In this document: positions 8,261 through 16,799 of the stretch, piece after piece
Layout of the letters: every line of letters begins with the position of its first letter
Position numbering within the stretch: the stretch's first letter is position 1
Source: Claveliimonas sp964652805
Lineage (GTDB): Bacteria > Bacillota > Clostridia > Lachnospirales > Lachnospiraceae
Assembly (NCBI GenBank): GCA_964652805.1
Contig: CAZZBJ010000007.1
Location: forward strand, 1 to 37,904
Length of the DNA stretch: 37,904 nt
Direction of reading: 5' to 3'
The notes under the pieces: generated by a model
Databases searched by the model: none
What the model saw: the letters and a program-made list of their open reading frames with translations, nothing else
What the model was told of the DNA's origin: nothing
Program-made: the position numbers and the translations under genes

Positions 8261-8296
8261 AGGCGCACCTGTGTAGAACATGGGTGCGCCTTTTTC
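8261..8296 (+). terminator. intrinsic terminator/attenuator between SBP and permease genes
   Basis: AGGCGCACC (8261-8269) pairs with GGTGCGCCT (8283-8291), followed by TTTTTC. Because the downstream permease genes have no obvious separate promoter, partial read-through would set the SBP:permease ratio. Confidence 0.75.
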
Positions 8297-8360
8297 TATG
8301 TTTGTTTTGAAGTAAAATCCGGCTTTGCTCCGCCTGCCGTAGTATTGAAAGGTTGATAAC

Positions 8361-9281
8361 ATGGGGAAGTACTTACTGAAACGGCTTTGGCAATCTGCCA
8401 TTGCAATTCTGGGCATTACTGTCGTTGTATTTGTGATTCTGCACCTCACCGGCAATCCGGTGGAGTTGATGGTTTCCCCTACCACGTCGAAGGAACAGAT
8501 GGAAATCCTAGCAGAGGAGATGGGATACAACGACCCGCTGCTCATTCAATACGTGCGCTTTTTGAAGGGGGCGCTGGTGGGGGACTTTGGTACCTCCTAT
8601 TACTATAACGAGCCTGCCATGGAGGTGGTGCTGGAGCGGGTGCCGGCCACCTTGACGTTGGCTTGTGCGGCTCTATTGATCTGCGTGGCGCTAGGTGTGC
8701 CGGCGGGCATTTTGTCGGCTGTGAAGCGCAATAGCATGTCTGACGCAGTCATCCGGGTGTTGGCTCTATTAGGCCAGTGCATGCCTGCCTTTTGGTTGGG
8801 TATGATACTCATTATGCTCTTTGCGGTCCAGCTCCAATTGTTGCCCACCGGCGGTGCGGACGAGGGGTTGCGATCCCTGATCCTGCCTGCCTTTACCCTA
8901 GGTCTGTTTTCGGCAGCCACTATCTGTCGGCTGTTGCGTAGCGACATGATCGAGGTGTTGGGGAAGGAGTACATTGACGTATGCAAGGCCAAAGGCCTGC
9001 CTGCTCGGAAGATCATCAGCAAGCATGCGCTGAAGAACGCCCTGAGTTCTATCCTCACTATGCTGGGCATGCAGTTCGCTTCCTTGCTGGGGGGGTCTGT
9101 TATCACGGAGACTGTCTTTGCCTGGCCCGGTGTAGGGAGACTGGTTATTCAGAGTATCACCTCCAGTGACTTTGCGGTGGTGGAGTGTGTCGTGTTCCTG
9201 ATGGCCGTGGTGTTTGTAGTAATCAATTTTATCGTGGATATTCTATACTGTGTGATTAATCCGCGCATTCGTTTACAGTGA
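8361..9281 (+). CDS. ABC transporter permease, DppB/OppB-type
   Basis: A 306-residue inner-membrane protein with about six transmembrane segments. The N-terminus (MGKYLLKRLWQSAIAILGITVVVFVILHL) is the typical DppB first helix, and the cytoplasmic EAA-like loop is visible around DVCKAKGLPARKIISKHALKNAL. The C-terminal ETVFAWPGVGRL motif is diagnostic of this family. It forms the translocation pore with the next gene product. The stop is 14 bp before the start of the partner permease. GAAAGG precedes the ATG. Confidence 0.95.
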   Translation: MGKYLLKRLWQSAIAILGITVVVFVILHLTGNPVELMVSPTTSKEQMEILAEEMGYNDPLLIQYVRFLKGALVGDFGTSYYYNEPAMEVVLERVPATLTLACAALLICVALGVPAGILSAVKRNSMSDAVIRVLALLGQCMPAFWLGMILIMLFAVQLQLLPTGGADEGLRSLILPAFTLGLFSAATICRLLRSDMIEVLGKEYIDVCKAKGLPARKIISKHALKNALSSILTMLGMQFASLLGGSVITETVFAWPGVGRLVIQSITSSDFAVVECVVFLMAVVFVVINFIVDILYCVINPRIRLQ

Positions 9282-9295
9282 GAGGGGGGAGCTTT

Positions 9296-10156
9296 ATGGG
9301 AAAAGGTTTTAAGGATGTCTGGATCAGCCTGCGTCGCAGCAAGACGGGGATGGTCGGATTGATTCTGGTACTGATTATTATCTTCTGCGCCATTTTTGCC
9401 CATGTGCTGGCTCCTTGCGATCCCATGGAACAAAATCTGATGAACAAGCTGGCCGACCCTATCTGGGGGGAAGGGGCTATTGAGGGGCATCTGCTGGGCA
9501 CGGATCAGTTGGGGCGTGACATTCTCTCCCGGTTGCTGTATGGCTCCCGGGTGACTTTGATCGTGGCTCTGGCTGGTACGATGGTAGGCGGTATTGTGGG
9601 CGTGGTTCTGGGCAGCTTGGCCGGCTACTACGGGAAATGGGTGGATGCGATCATCATGCGTCTGGTAGATATCCAGTTGTGTTTTCCCTTTACCTTGCTG
9701 GCTTTGTTCATCGCTGCGGTGTTGGGTTCCAGCCTGGGCAACGTTATCCTGATTGCTGGTATTACCAGTTGGGTGCGATACGCCCGACTGGTCCGGGGAG
9801 AAATTTTGGGCATCAAGGAGATGGAGTATGTGGAAGCCATCCGCGCCACCGGTGGCACAGATATCCGGATTATATTCAAACATATCCTGCCCAATATTAT
9901 CAGTTCGGTTATCGTCATCGCTACTCTGGAGATGGCGAAGATTGTCCTGATCGAGGCTTCTCTCAGTTTCCTGGGTTATGGCGTGCCCATTACTGTCCCT
10001 ACCTGGGGGCGTATGCTCAGCGAAGCGCGGACTAATATCCTAACCAATCCGTGGCAGTGTATTTTGCCTGGACTGTGTATTACTCTTACTGTTCTGGGCG
10101 TCAACCTGCTGGGGGATTGGTTGCGAGATTATCTGGATCCCAAGTTGGATGTATAA
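9296..10156 (+). CDS. ABC transporter permease, DppC/OppC-type
   Basis: A 286-residue inner-membrane permease. The ATG at 9296 is chosen over an upstream GTG at 9278 because GAGGGGGGAG lies just before it and the GTG overlaps the previous stop. Family motifs are HLLGTDQLGRDILSRLLYGSR, the EAA loop EYVEAIRATGGTDIRIIFKHILPN, and EASLSFLGYG. It pairs with the DppB-type permease. The order SBP-B-C-D-F is the standard Dpp/Opp operon. Confidence 0.95.
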   Translation: MGKGFKDVWISLRRSKTGMVGLILVLIIIFCAIFAHVLAPCDPMEQNLMNKLADPIWGEGAIEGHLLGTDQLGRDILSRLLYGSRVTLIVALAGTMVGGIVGVVLGSLAGYYGKWVDAIIMRLVDIQLCFPFTLLALFIAAVLGSSLGNVILIAGITSWVRYARLVRGEILGIKEMEYVEAIRATGGTDIRIIFKHILPNIISSVIVIATLEMAKIVLIEASLSFLGYGVPITVPTWGRMLSEARTNILTNPWQCILPGLCITLTVLGVNLLGDWLRDYLDPKLDV

Positions 10157-10171
10157 AGGGGGAGTGAGATC

Positions 10172-11197
10172 ATGACTGACCAACTATTGCTGTCCGTAGA
10201 GGACCTGAGCGTTGTTTTTAAAACCAAGAATGGCTCTGACGCCGCAGTCAACCATATCAGCTTCTCTCTGCGGAAAGGGGAAAAGCTGGGGTTGGTGGGA
10301 GAGTCCGGATCAGGCAAGAGTGTGACTTCCAAAAGTATTATCCGTCTGCTGGCCAGCCCGCCGGCTCAGATTACTGGGAGCATCCGCCTGAACGGTGAAG
10401 AGCTGCTCACCAAGTCAGAGCGACAGATGTGCGAAATCCGGGGTAATAAAATTTCTATGGTTTTCCAGGAACCCATGGTCAGCCTGGATCCCCTGTTTTC
10501 TGTTGGCGACCAGTTACGTGAGGTGGTCCTCCTGCACAAAAAGGTAAGCCGAGGGGAGGCCGACCGGCAGGCTGTGGAAATGTTGCGGATGGTGGGAATC
10601 CCTAGCCCGGAGACTCGCCTGAAGCAGTACCCCTTCGAGTTGTCTGGTGGCATGCGTCAGCGGGTGATGATCGCCATGGCCCTGTTGTGCGATCCGGAGT
10701 TACTCATTGCGGATGAGCCCACCACCGCCCTAGATGTGACTATCCAGGCGCAGATTCTAGATTTGTTGCGTTCTATCAACGAGAAGCTGGGCACATCCAT
10801 TATTTTGATCACCCATGACCTAGGAGTGGTGGCTTCCATGGTGGACACCGTGGCTGTCATGTACTGTGGCTATATTGTGGAAAAGGCGGACGTGTATACC
10901 ATCTTCCGTGATCCGCTTCATCCGTATACAGAGGGTCTGCTGCGATCAATCCCTCGTATGGACGATACCCAGGGGGAACTGCGGACCATTGAGGGAACGA
11001 TTTCCAGTATTTACAACATGCCGGATGGTTGCGCCTTCCACAACCGTTGTGGCCAGTGCCGGACAATCTGTCAAAAGCAGAAGCCCCCGGTTGTCCAGAT
11101 TGAAGAGGGTCACCTGGTCCAGTGCTGGAAATACACCAATCAGTGGGAGCAGGCTCAGTCGGCTCAGGTTGGAGAAGGGGGGAGCGAGCATGTCTGA
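10172..11197 (+). CDS. ABC transporter ATP-binding protein, DppD/OppD-type
   Basis: A 341-residue ATPase with Walker A GESGSGKS (residues 43-50), signature LSGGMRQR, Walker B LLIADEPTTALD and the H-loop THDLGVV. The C-terminal oligopeptide-transporter extension has the Cys cluster GCAFHNRCGQC...C...C, which in this family can hold an iron-sulfur cluster. It powers import together with the next gene product, with which it overlaps by 8 bp (stop at 11197, next start at 11190), indicating translational coupling. Confidence 0.95.
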   Translation: MTDQLLLSVEDLSVVFKTKNGSDAAVNHISFSLRKGEKLGLVGESGSGKSVTSKSIIRLLASPPAQITGSIRLNGEELLTKSERQMCEIRGNKISMVFQEPMVSLDPLFSVGDQLREVVLLHKKVSRGEADRQAVEMLRMVGIPSPETRLKQYPFELSGGMRQRVMIAMALLCDPELLIADEPTTALDVTIQAQILDLLRSINEKLGTSIILITHDLGVVASMVDTVAVMYCGYIVEKADVYTIFRDPLHPYTEGLLRSIPRMDDTQGELRTIEGTISSIYNMPDGCAFHNRCGQCRTICQKQKPPVVQIEEGHLVQCWKYTNQWEQAQSAQVGEGGSEHV

Positions 11198-12179
11198 ACG
11201 TCCAGTCCTTTTAAAGGTAGAGAATGTTAAAAAGTGGTTTCCTGTGCATAGGGGCGTCTTTGCGAAGGTTACACAGTATGTCAAAGCGGTGGACGGCGTC
11301 TCCCTGAGTGTTCGAGAAGGCGAGACCCTAGGTATTGTGGGAGAGTCCGGGTGCGGCAAATCCACTCTGGCTCGGGTAATGATGCGCTTGCTAGAGCCCA
11401 CCGAGGGGACGGTGTACTTCCAAGAGCAGGATATGACCCATGCCGAGAAAAAAGAATTGCGCCGAATGCGCCAGAACATTCAGATTATTTTTCAGGACCC
11501 GTATGCCTCCTTGAATCCACGGCAGCGGGTATCCGATATTCTCAGTGAGCCCTACGAAATCCATCACTTGGGGACAAAGCAGGAAGCCATGAAACGGGCC
11601 GAGGAGCTGCTGGATCTGGTGGGACTGTCCCAGGACAGCATGCGCAAGTTTCCCCATGAATTCTCCGGGGGACAGCGCCAGCGACTGTGTATCGCGCGGG
11701 CCTTGGTGGTGAATCCTAAATTGATTGTGTGTGACGAGTGTGTCTCGGCCTTGGACGTGTCTATTCAGGCGCAGATCATCAACTTGCTGACCCGCCTGCA
11801 GCAACAACTAGGCATTGCTCTAGTCTTTGTTTCCCACGACTTGCGGGTGGTTCAGCACATTTCCAGCCACGTGGCGGTGATGTATCTGGGTAAGGTGGTG
11901 GAGTATGCGAACAAGACGGAGTTCTTTGCCAATCCTACCCATCCTTATACAAAGGCGCTGCTGTCAGCTGTCCCCTTGCCCGATCCCTTGCTGAAGCAAG
12001 AGCGCATTATCTTACAGGGGGATTTGCCCAGCCCTATAGCGGTCCCGCCGGGCTGTCCCTTCCATCCACGTTGCTTTGCGGCCAAGCCAGAGTGCAGTTC
12101 TATTGTCCCGCAGGCCCAAACGATTTCCAAACAAGGTCATATATGTGGTTGCCTGCTGTGCGACCAGCCGTATGCGTAA
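11190..12179 (+). CDS. ABC transporter ATP-binding protein, DppF/OppF-type
   Basis: A 329-residue ATPase. The start ATG at 11190 is chosen because MSERPVLLKVENVKKWF matches family N-termini and GGGGGGAG precedes it; the longer frame from 10866 is an overlap artefact. Walker A is GESGCGKS, the signature is FSGGQRQRLCIARAL and Walker B is LIVCDECVSALD, where the usual Pro after Glu is Cys. The C-terminal extension GCPFHPRCFAAKPEC is present. It forms the heterodimeric ATPase with the DppD-type subunit. Confidence 0.95.
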   Translation: MSERPVLLKVENVKKWFPVHRGVFAKVTQYVKAVDGVSLSVREGETLGIVGESGCGKSTLARVMMRLLEPTEGTVYFQEQDMTHAEKKELRRMRQNIQIIFQDPYASLNPRQRVSDILSEPYEIHHLGTKQEAMKRAEELLDLVGLSQDSMRKFPHEFSGGQRQRLCIARALVVNPKLIVCDECVSALDVSIQAQIINLLTRLQQQLGIALVFVSHDLRVVQHISSHVAVMYLGKVVEYANKTEFFANPTHPYTKALLSAVPLPDPLLKQERIILQGDLPSPIAVPPGCPFHPRCFAAKPECSSIVPQAQTISKQGHICGCLLCDQPYA

Positions 12180-12191
12180 GGAGGTAATTCG

Positions 12192-13289
12192 ATGAATTCA
12201 CAATATGAGCATGCCTATTGTCAAGTATCTGGCTCTCCCTTTGAGAGGGGCGTCCAGCAGGGCCAGGAACTGTCCGCCGCTATCCGGCGCAATTTAGAGG
12301 CAGTCCATCATAAGCTGGAACAGGAGAAGGTGAACATGGAGGCCTATCAAAGCTTTGTGGCTCAAAATCTCAAGTTCTTTCAAAACAGCCGCCCGGAAAT
12401 GGCTGAAGAAATCCAAGGCATTGCCCAGGGCAGTGGCTTACCGTTAAGTGAAATATTGTTGTTGAATATCCCTGCTTATTACCTGTGTGAAACTTTCCGG
12501 CACATCACTCAGGAGTGTAGTATGCTGTGCGTTCGGGGCAAGGCTACCGTTGATGGCTGTACCTATATCATCAAAAATCGTGACATGGGTATGCCCATTG
12601 AGCAGGCGTTGATCCATCATGTTTGTCCCGACGGCTTGGAAATCATCGAGGTAGGAGGAGCCGGTATCCTTACTTATCCCGCCGTGGGTATCAATAGTCA
12701 CGGGTTAGCGGTGACCACTACCGGTTTCTGGTCTGAGAAGGATCCCACTCGCATTGAGCGGGTGGAGGAGGCCGACATCTTCCTGAATGTTCGGGTGTTG
12801 CTGACTACATGCAAGAATGCTGCCGAGGCGGTGGAATTTTGTCGCACCGCCCCTCGGATGAACGGTCTAAACGTGATTGCCGCTGACTTTAACGAGGCTT
12901 ATCTCATCGAGATGACCGCTGATGAAATGTATGTGGAGCGGGACGAGGGACGCGGAGTCCTCTACCGGACCAATCACCTGGTCAGCAGCCAACTTAGTCA
13001 CTATAATCCCCCAGAGGAAAAGTACCCTTCTACCCACAAGCGCTATGAGCGTATCACCCAGATGGTGGAGGAGCGGTACGGTGCCCTGCGGTTTCAGGAT
13101 CTCTATCGGATTATGTCCGACCACATCAACGAGCCTAACTGCATCTGCCGTCATCCTCACGAGGGGGTTCCCGCAACCACCGTCTCTAGTACCCTGTGCG
13201 TGGTGGAGGATTTTGAGGTGTGGACAACCCTGAGAAATCCCTGCATGGCTCTGCCTCATACTAATATTTTGAAGCCGATGCGGAAGTGA
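12192..13289 (+). CDS. C45-family acyltransferase/amidohydrolase (acyl-CoA:6-aminopenicillanic-acid acyltransferase-like)
   Basis: A 365-residue protein of the Ntn-hydrolase superfamily. The likely nucleophile is Cys109 in QECSMLC, followed 20 residues later by the conserved NRDM (Asn129-Arg130-Asp131), the spacing expected in C45 enzymes, which self-cleave before the Cys to become active. Relatives hydrolyse or transfer acyl groups on amides: isopenicillin N acyltransferase, N-acyl amino-acid and acyl-peptide hydrolases. No signal peptide is seen, so it acts in the cytoplasm on imported substrate. It starts 12 bp after the DppF-type gene with AAGGAGG and is the last gene of the operon, followed by a terminator. 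This makes an N-acylated or peptide-like transport substrate plausible. Confidence 0.85.
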   Translation: MNSQYEHAYCQVSGSPFERGVQQGQELSAAIRRNLEAVHHKLEQEKVNMEAYQSFVAQNLKFFQNSRPEMAEEIQGIAQGSGLPLSEILLLNIPAYYLCETFRHITQECSMLCVRGKATVDGCTYIIKNRDMGMPIEQALIHHVCPDGLEIIEVGGAGILTYPAVGINSHGLAVTTTGFWSEKDPTRIERVEEADIFLNVRVLLTTCKNAAEAVEFCRTAPRMNGLNVIAADFNEAYLIEMTADEMYVERDEGRGVLYRTNHLVSSQLSHYNPPEEKYPSTHKRYERITQMVEERYGALRFQDLYRIMSDHINEPNCICRHPHEGVPATTVSSTLCVVEDFEVWTTLRNPCMALPHTNILKPMRK

Positions 13290-13310
13290 TTCCCTTTCTT
13301 TTGAAGAAAG

Positions 13311-13350
13311 CCCTTTCCCTGTCCTGTTTTGAGACTGGGAAAGGGTTTTT
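13311..13350 (+). terminator. intrinsic terminator of the island operon
   Basis: CCCTTTCCC (13311-13319) pairs with GGGAAAGGG (13337-13345), followed by TTTTT. It marks the right end of the catabolic island. Confidence 0.85.
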
Positions 13351-13640
13351 GGCTGTTTGGATTTCGTTTATCATAGCCACCACTCTTTTCAGTTTTCATT
13401 ATTTTTGATAACTGCAAAACCTTTCATGTCACGGAATAGGGGAAAGACCGTCTGCTCTAGCTCTCGGTATTATTATGGTATCTGGGCATGTAAAAACCGA
13501 AGCAAGAATTCTAAAAATGTAAGCAATATGCAAATTGACGGTTTTCCTCTTTTCACCTATGCTTGTTTAAGTAAAATATACAAATCATGTGCAGGAAAAA
13601 GAAACGATAAACAGCATTTTGTAAAAAGAAGGGAGCAAAA
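13351..13640. other. AT-rich regulatory region upstream of GH112 gene
   Basis: No gene is supported. It contains GAAGCAAGA at 13499-13507 (a motif also seen before other genes of this locus), the promoter at 13535-13563 and TGTGCAGGAAA at 13588-13598, an 11-mer repeated exactly upstream of the AraC gene. Confidence 0.5.
13535..13563 (+). promoter_or_regulatory. probable promoter of the GH112 gene
   Basis: TTGACG at 13535-13540 and TATGCT at 13558-13563 with a 17-bp spacer, about 78 bp before the start codon. Confidence 0.5.
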
Positions 13641-15803
13641 GTGAAGGAGCATACAAAAGGAAGGGTTACGATCCCTACAGACGTTGATGTTGTGCCGGAG
13701 ACACTGGAGCTGGTGGAGCGCTGGGGGGCCGACGCCATCCGCGACTGTGACGGGACGGATTATCCGGAAGAACTGAAGAACGTGGACGCTAAGGTCTACT
13801 CTACATACTACACAACAAGAAAGGACAATGAGTGGGCCAGGGCAAACCCGGATGAGATCCAGCAGATGTACGTCATGACGCCGTTCTGCACAGCGGTGGA
13901 GAGCGAGCTCTCCATCCACCTGATGAACCATCTGTACCCGGATATGCTGAAGGTGAACGACCGCGACGACATCACCAGATGGTGGGAGGTCATTGACCGC
14001 ACCACGGGGGAAGTCGTGCCGACAAAGAAGTGGAGCTATGATGGGGAGACGGGCGACGTGACCATCTGCGACGCGGCCGCCTTTCACGACTATACGGTCA
14101 GCTTCCTGGCTTACATCATGTGGGATCCGGTCCACATGTACAATGCGGTGACAAACGGCTGGACCAACGTTGAGAAGCAGATCACCTTTGACGTGCGCCA
14201 GCCTAAGACAAAGGCCTACTCCATGGAGCGTCTGCGCAAATTTATCGCGGACAATCCCCACGTGGACGTGATCCGCTACACTACATTCTTCCACCAGTTC
14301 ACGCTCATCTTTGACGAGCTGGCCAGGGAGAAATACGTGGACTGGTACGGATACTCCGCATCCGTGAGTCCCTGCATCCTGGAGCAGTTTGAGAAAGAAG
14401 CGGGCTATAAGTTCCGCCCCGAATACATCATCGACCAGGGCTACATGAACAACACCTACCGCATCCCTTTTCGGGAGTTCCGGGATTTCCAGGATTTCCA
14501 GAGGAGAGAGGTGACAAAGCTGGCCAGGGAGATGGTGGATATTACCCACGCGTGCGGCAAGGAGGCCATGATGTTCCTGGGCGACCACTGGATCGGCATG
14601 GAGCCCTTCATGGACGAGTTCAAGAAGGTTGGTCTTGACGCGGTTGTTGGAAGCGTTGGAAACGGAGCTACTCTGCGCCTCATCAGCGACATCGAGGGCG
14701 TGAAGTACACAGAAGGCAGACTTCTCCCCTACTTCTTCCCGGATACCTTCCACGAGGGCGGAGACCCGGTGAAGGAGGCCAAGATCAACTGGGTGACAGC
14801 AAGGCGCGCCATCTTAAGAAAGCCTATCGACCGGATTGGCTACGGCGGATATCTGAAGCTGGCTATGCAGTTCCCGGAGTTCATCGACTACGTGGAGAGC
14901 GTGTGTCAGGAGTTCCGCACACTGTACGACAATATCAAGGGGACTACCCCCTACTGCGTGAAGCGGGTAGCAATCCTGAACTGCTGGGGCAAGATGAGAG
15001 CCTGGGGCAACCACATGGTGCACCACGCCATCTATTACAAGCAGAACTACTCCTATGCGGGCATCATCGAGGCACTCAGCGGAGCGCCCTTTGACGTACA
15101 GTGGATCAGCTTTGATGACATCAGGAGCAATCCGGACATTCTGGACGATATAGACGTGATCCTGAATGTGGGCGACGCAGACACAGCCTACTCCGGCGGG
15201 GAAAACTGGACAGACGAGAGGATCATCACCTCTGTAAAGAAATTTATTTATAACGGCGGCGGATTTATCGGCGTCGGCGAGCCGGCGGCCCATCCGTACG
15301 AGGGGCATTTCTTCCAGCTCGCCACAGTCATGGGCGTGGAGGAAGAGAACGGGTTCACTCTCAATGCGGACAAATACAACTGGGATGAGCATGAGCATTT
15401 CATCACAGAGGACTGCAAGGACGACATTGATTTTGGGGAAGGAAAGAAAAATATTTACGCCTACGAGGGGACCACGATCCTGAAGCAGATCGACAGGGAA
15501 GTGCAGCTGGCTGTCAATGACTTTGGAAAGGGCCGCAGCGTCTACATCAGCGGACTTCCCTACAGCTTTGAGAACAGCCGTCTTCTGTACCGCTCTATCC
15601 TGTGGGCTTCTCACGATGAGGATGAGCTGCACAAGTGGTTCAGCACCAACTACAATGTGGAGGTGCACGCCTACGTGAAGAACGGCAAGTACTGCGTGGT
15701 AAACAACACCTATGAGCCCCAGAGCACTACCGTGTACAAGGGTGACGGCACAAGCTTCGACCTTGACCTGGAGGCCAACGGCATCTACTGGTACGAGATC
15801 TAG
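13641..15803 (+). CDS. GH112 1,3-beta-galactosyl-N-acetylhexosamine phosphorylase (galacto/lacto-N-biose phosphorylase)
   Basis: A 720-residue cytoplasmic enzyme matching the family length. The N-terminus GRVTIPTDVDVVPETLELVERWGADAIRDCDGTD and the FLGDHWIGMEP motif are diagnostic of GH112; Asp315 in GDHW corresponds to the catalytic Asp313 of the Bifidobacterium longum enzyme. The family phosphorolyses Gal-beta-1,3-GlcNAc or Gal-beta-1,3-GalNAc to galactose-1-phosphate plus the N-acetylhexosamine; some clostridial members instead use galactosyl-rhamnose. A TIM barrel (about 1-440) precedes a glutamine-amidotransferase-like domain and a C-terminal beta domain. The start is GTG, preceded by AAGGGAG. 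No nahK, galT or galE lies nearby, unlike the bifidobacterial locus. The presence of GH20 suggests a GNB/LNB role. Confidence 0.93.
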   Translation: MKEHTKGRVTIPTDVDVVPETLELVERWGADAIRDCDGTDYPEELKNVDAKVYSTYYTTRKDNEWARANPDEIQQMYVMTPFCTAVESELSIHLMNHLYPDMLKVNDRDDITRWWEVIDRTTGEVVPTKKWSYDGETGDVTICDAAAFHDYTVSFLAYIMWDPVHMYNAVTNGWTNVEKQITFDVRQPKTKAYSMERLRKFIADNPHVDVIRYTTFFHQFTLIFDELAREKYVDWYGYSASVSPCILEQFEKEAGYKFRPEYIIDQGYMNNTYRIPFREFRDFQDFQRREVTKLAREMVDITHACGKEAMMFLGDHWIGMEPFMDEFKKVGLDAVVGSVGNGATLRLISDIEGVKYTEGRLLPYFFPDTFHEGGDPVKEAKINWVTARRAILRKPIDRIGYGGYLKLAMQFPEFIDYVESVCQEFRTLYDNIKGTTPYCVKRVAILNCWGKMRAWGNHMVHHAIYYKQNYSYAGIIEALSGAPFDVQWISFDDIRSNPDILDDIDVILNVGDADTAYSGGENWTDERIITSVKKFIYNGGGFIGVGEPAAHPYEGHFFQLATVMGVEEENGFTLNADKYNWDEHEHFITEDCKDDIDFGEGKKNIYAYEGTTILKQIDREVQLAVNDFGKGRSVYISGLPYSFENSRLLYRSILWASHDEDELHKWFSTNYNVEVHAYVKNGKYCVVNNTYEPQSTTVYKGDGTSFDLDLEANGIYWYEI

Positions 15804-15885
15804 GCCGGGCGGCGCCGGGAAAATACAGTGGACGTTATGGGGGCGTCCTGGACCTGCAGTACGTACGGCCGCTGCTTTGCCCGGA

Positions 15886-16734
15886 CTATTGAGCCTCTGG
15901 AGTATCTGGCTGCTCATGCGCCTGCCGGTACTTGATGGGAGTCATGCCGTACCTTTTCCGGAAAGCCTGGGTGAAGTAGGATTGGGAGGAGAAGCCTACG
16001 GAGGAGGAGATGGAGGATATGGACTGGTCTGTGTCCTTCAGCAGGGTGCAGGCAGCCTCCATCCGCCGGTGGTTCAGATAGTGGATGGGAGACTGGCCGG
16101 TATACTTGGCAAAGGAGTGGGCCATGTAGTACTTGTTCATGTGAGTCAGATCTGTCAGGGTGTCCAGGGTGATCTGTTTTGAATAGTTGATATCCAGGTA
16201 TTCCTTGATGCGGGCGCACTCCTTTGTCATATAGGCAGAGGTGAGGGGCACGGGGATCACGTGCTTGTAGCGCACGATCCGCAGGATCAGGATCTCCAGC
16301 AGGTTCTGGCAGATCTTGTCAGAGCCGTAGGAGGGGGTGCGGACTTCGTATAGCATCTGCGCAAAGAGATCCGCGATCAGGGATTTGTTGCTGAAATTGC
16401 AGAAGACCTGTACGCAGGTCTGTTCCCCCGCCGGCTGGAAGGAGACGCCGTCCATACCGATCACGTAGTACTCAAGGGGGGTGCCCTTGATGGACTGCTC
16501 TGTATGCTCCATGTAGGGCGGGATGATGACAAGGTCTCCTGTCTTTATGTGGTACTTTTCCTTGTGGAAGAGGAAAGTTCCCTCTCCGTTGACCACGAAA
16601 AAGAGCTCCGTAAAGTGATGGGTGTGGAGAACGCTCTGCCAGTCCTTCTCGTCTTTAGAAAGTGAGATGGATAAAAGCCGGGCGTTCAGCTTCTCGATGT
16701 TTGTGTTCTGGATAGAATACTGCCTGTGGCTCAT
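15886..16734 (-). CDS. AraC-family transcriptional regulator with cupin sensor domain
   Basis: A 282-residue protein. The N-terminal cupin (ELFFVVNGEGTFLFHKEKYHIKTGDLVIIPPYMEHTEQ) is the presumed sugar sensor. Two helix-turn-helix motifs occupy the last ~100 residues, ending with the family signature SISSISSSVGFSSQSYFTQAFRKRYGMTPIKYR. A near-perfect AAGGAGGAGG site precedes the ATG. It is convergent with GH112 and divergent from the TauE/SafE gene. It probably activates the surrounding glycan genes; the inducing sugar is unknown. Confidence 0.93.
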   Translation of the reverse strand: MSHRQYSIQNTNIEKLNARLLSISLSKDEKDWQSVLHTHHFTELFFVVNGEGTFLFHKEKYHIKTGDLVIIPPYMEHTEQSIKGTPLEYYVIGMDGVSFQPAGEQTCVQVFCNFSNKSLIADLFAQMLYEVRTPSYGSDKICQNLLEILILRIVRYKHVIPVPLTSAYMTKECARIKEYLDINYSKQITLDTLTDLTHMNKYYMAHSFAKYTGQSPIHYLNHRRMEAACTLLKDTDQSISSISSSVGFSSQSYFTQAFRKRYGMTPIKYRQAHEQPDTPEAQ

Positions 16735-16783
16735 GGCCTCCTCCTTTGCAAGAAAATAGCTGTTTATTCATGGTATCTCCTTC

Positions 16784-16799
16784 TTTCCTGTGCAGGAAA
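16784..16799. promoter_or_regulatory. 16-bp palindrome between AraC and TauE/SafE genes
   Basis: TTTCCTG and CAGGAAA are perfect inverted arms around TG, located about 50 bp upstream of the AraC start. The right part, TGTGCAGGAAA, recurs exactly upstream of the GH112 gene (13588-13598). This is a candidate regulator site, possibly for autoregulation. Confidence 0.35.

Noticed and set aside
10866..11189. Extended N-terminus of the DppF-type ATPase
   Set aside because: The first 108 codons overlap the DppD-type gene in another frame and show no ABC ATPase likeness; the true start at 11190 has a ribosome binding site.
13357..13644. 95-codon frame before GH112
   Set aside because: AT-rich and low-complexity; it overlaps the promoter and ribosome binding site of GH112 and shows no family likeness.
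13557..14753. 398-codon minus-strand frame opposite GH112
   Set aside because: Shadow frame caused by codon bias of the real gene; His/Val/Leu-rich translation without domains.
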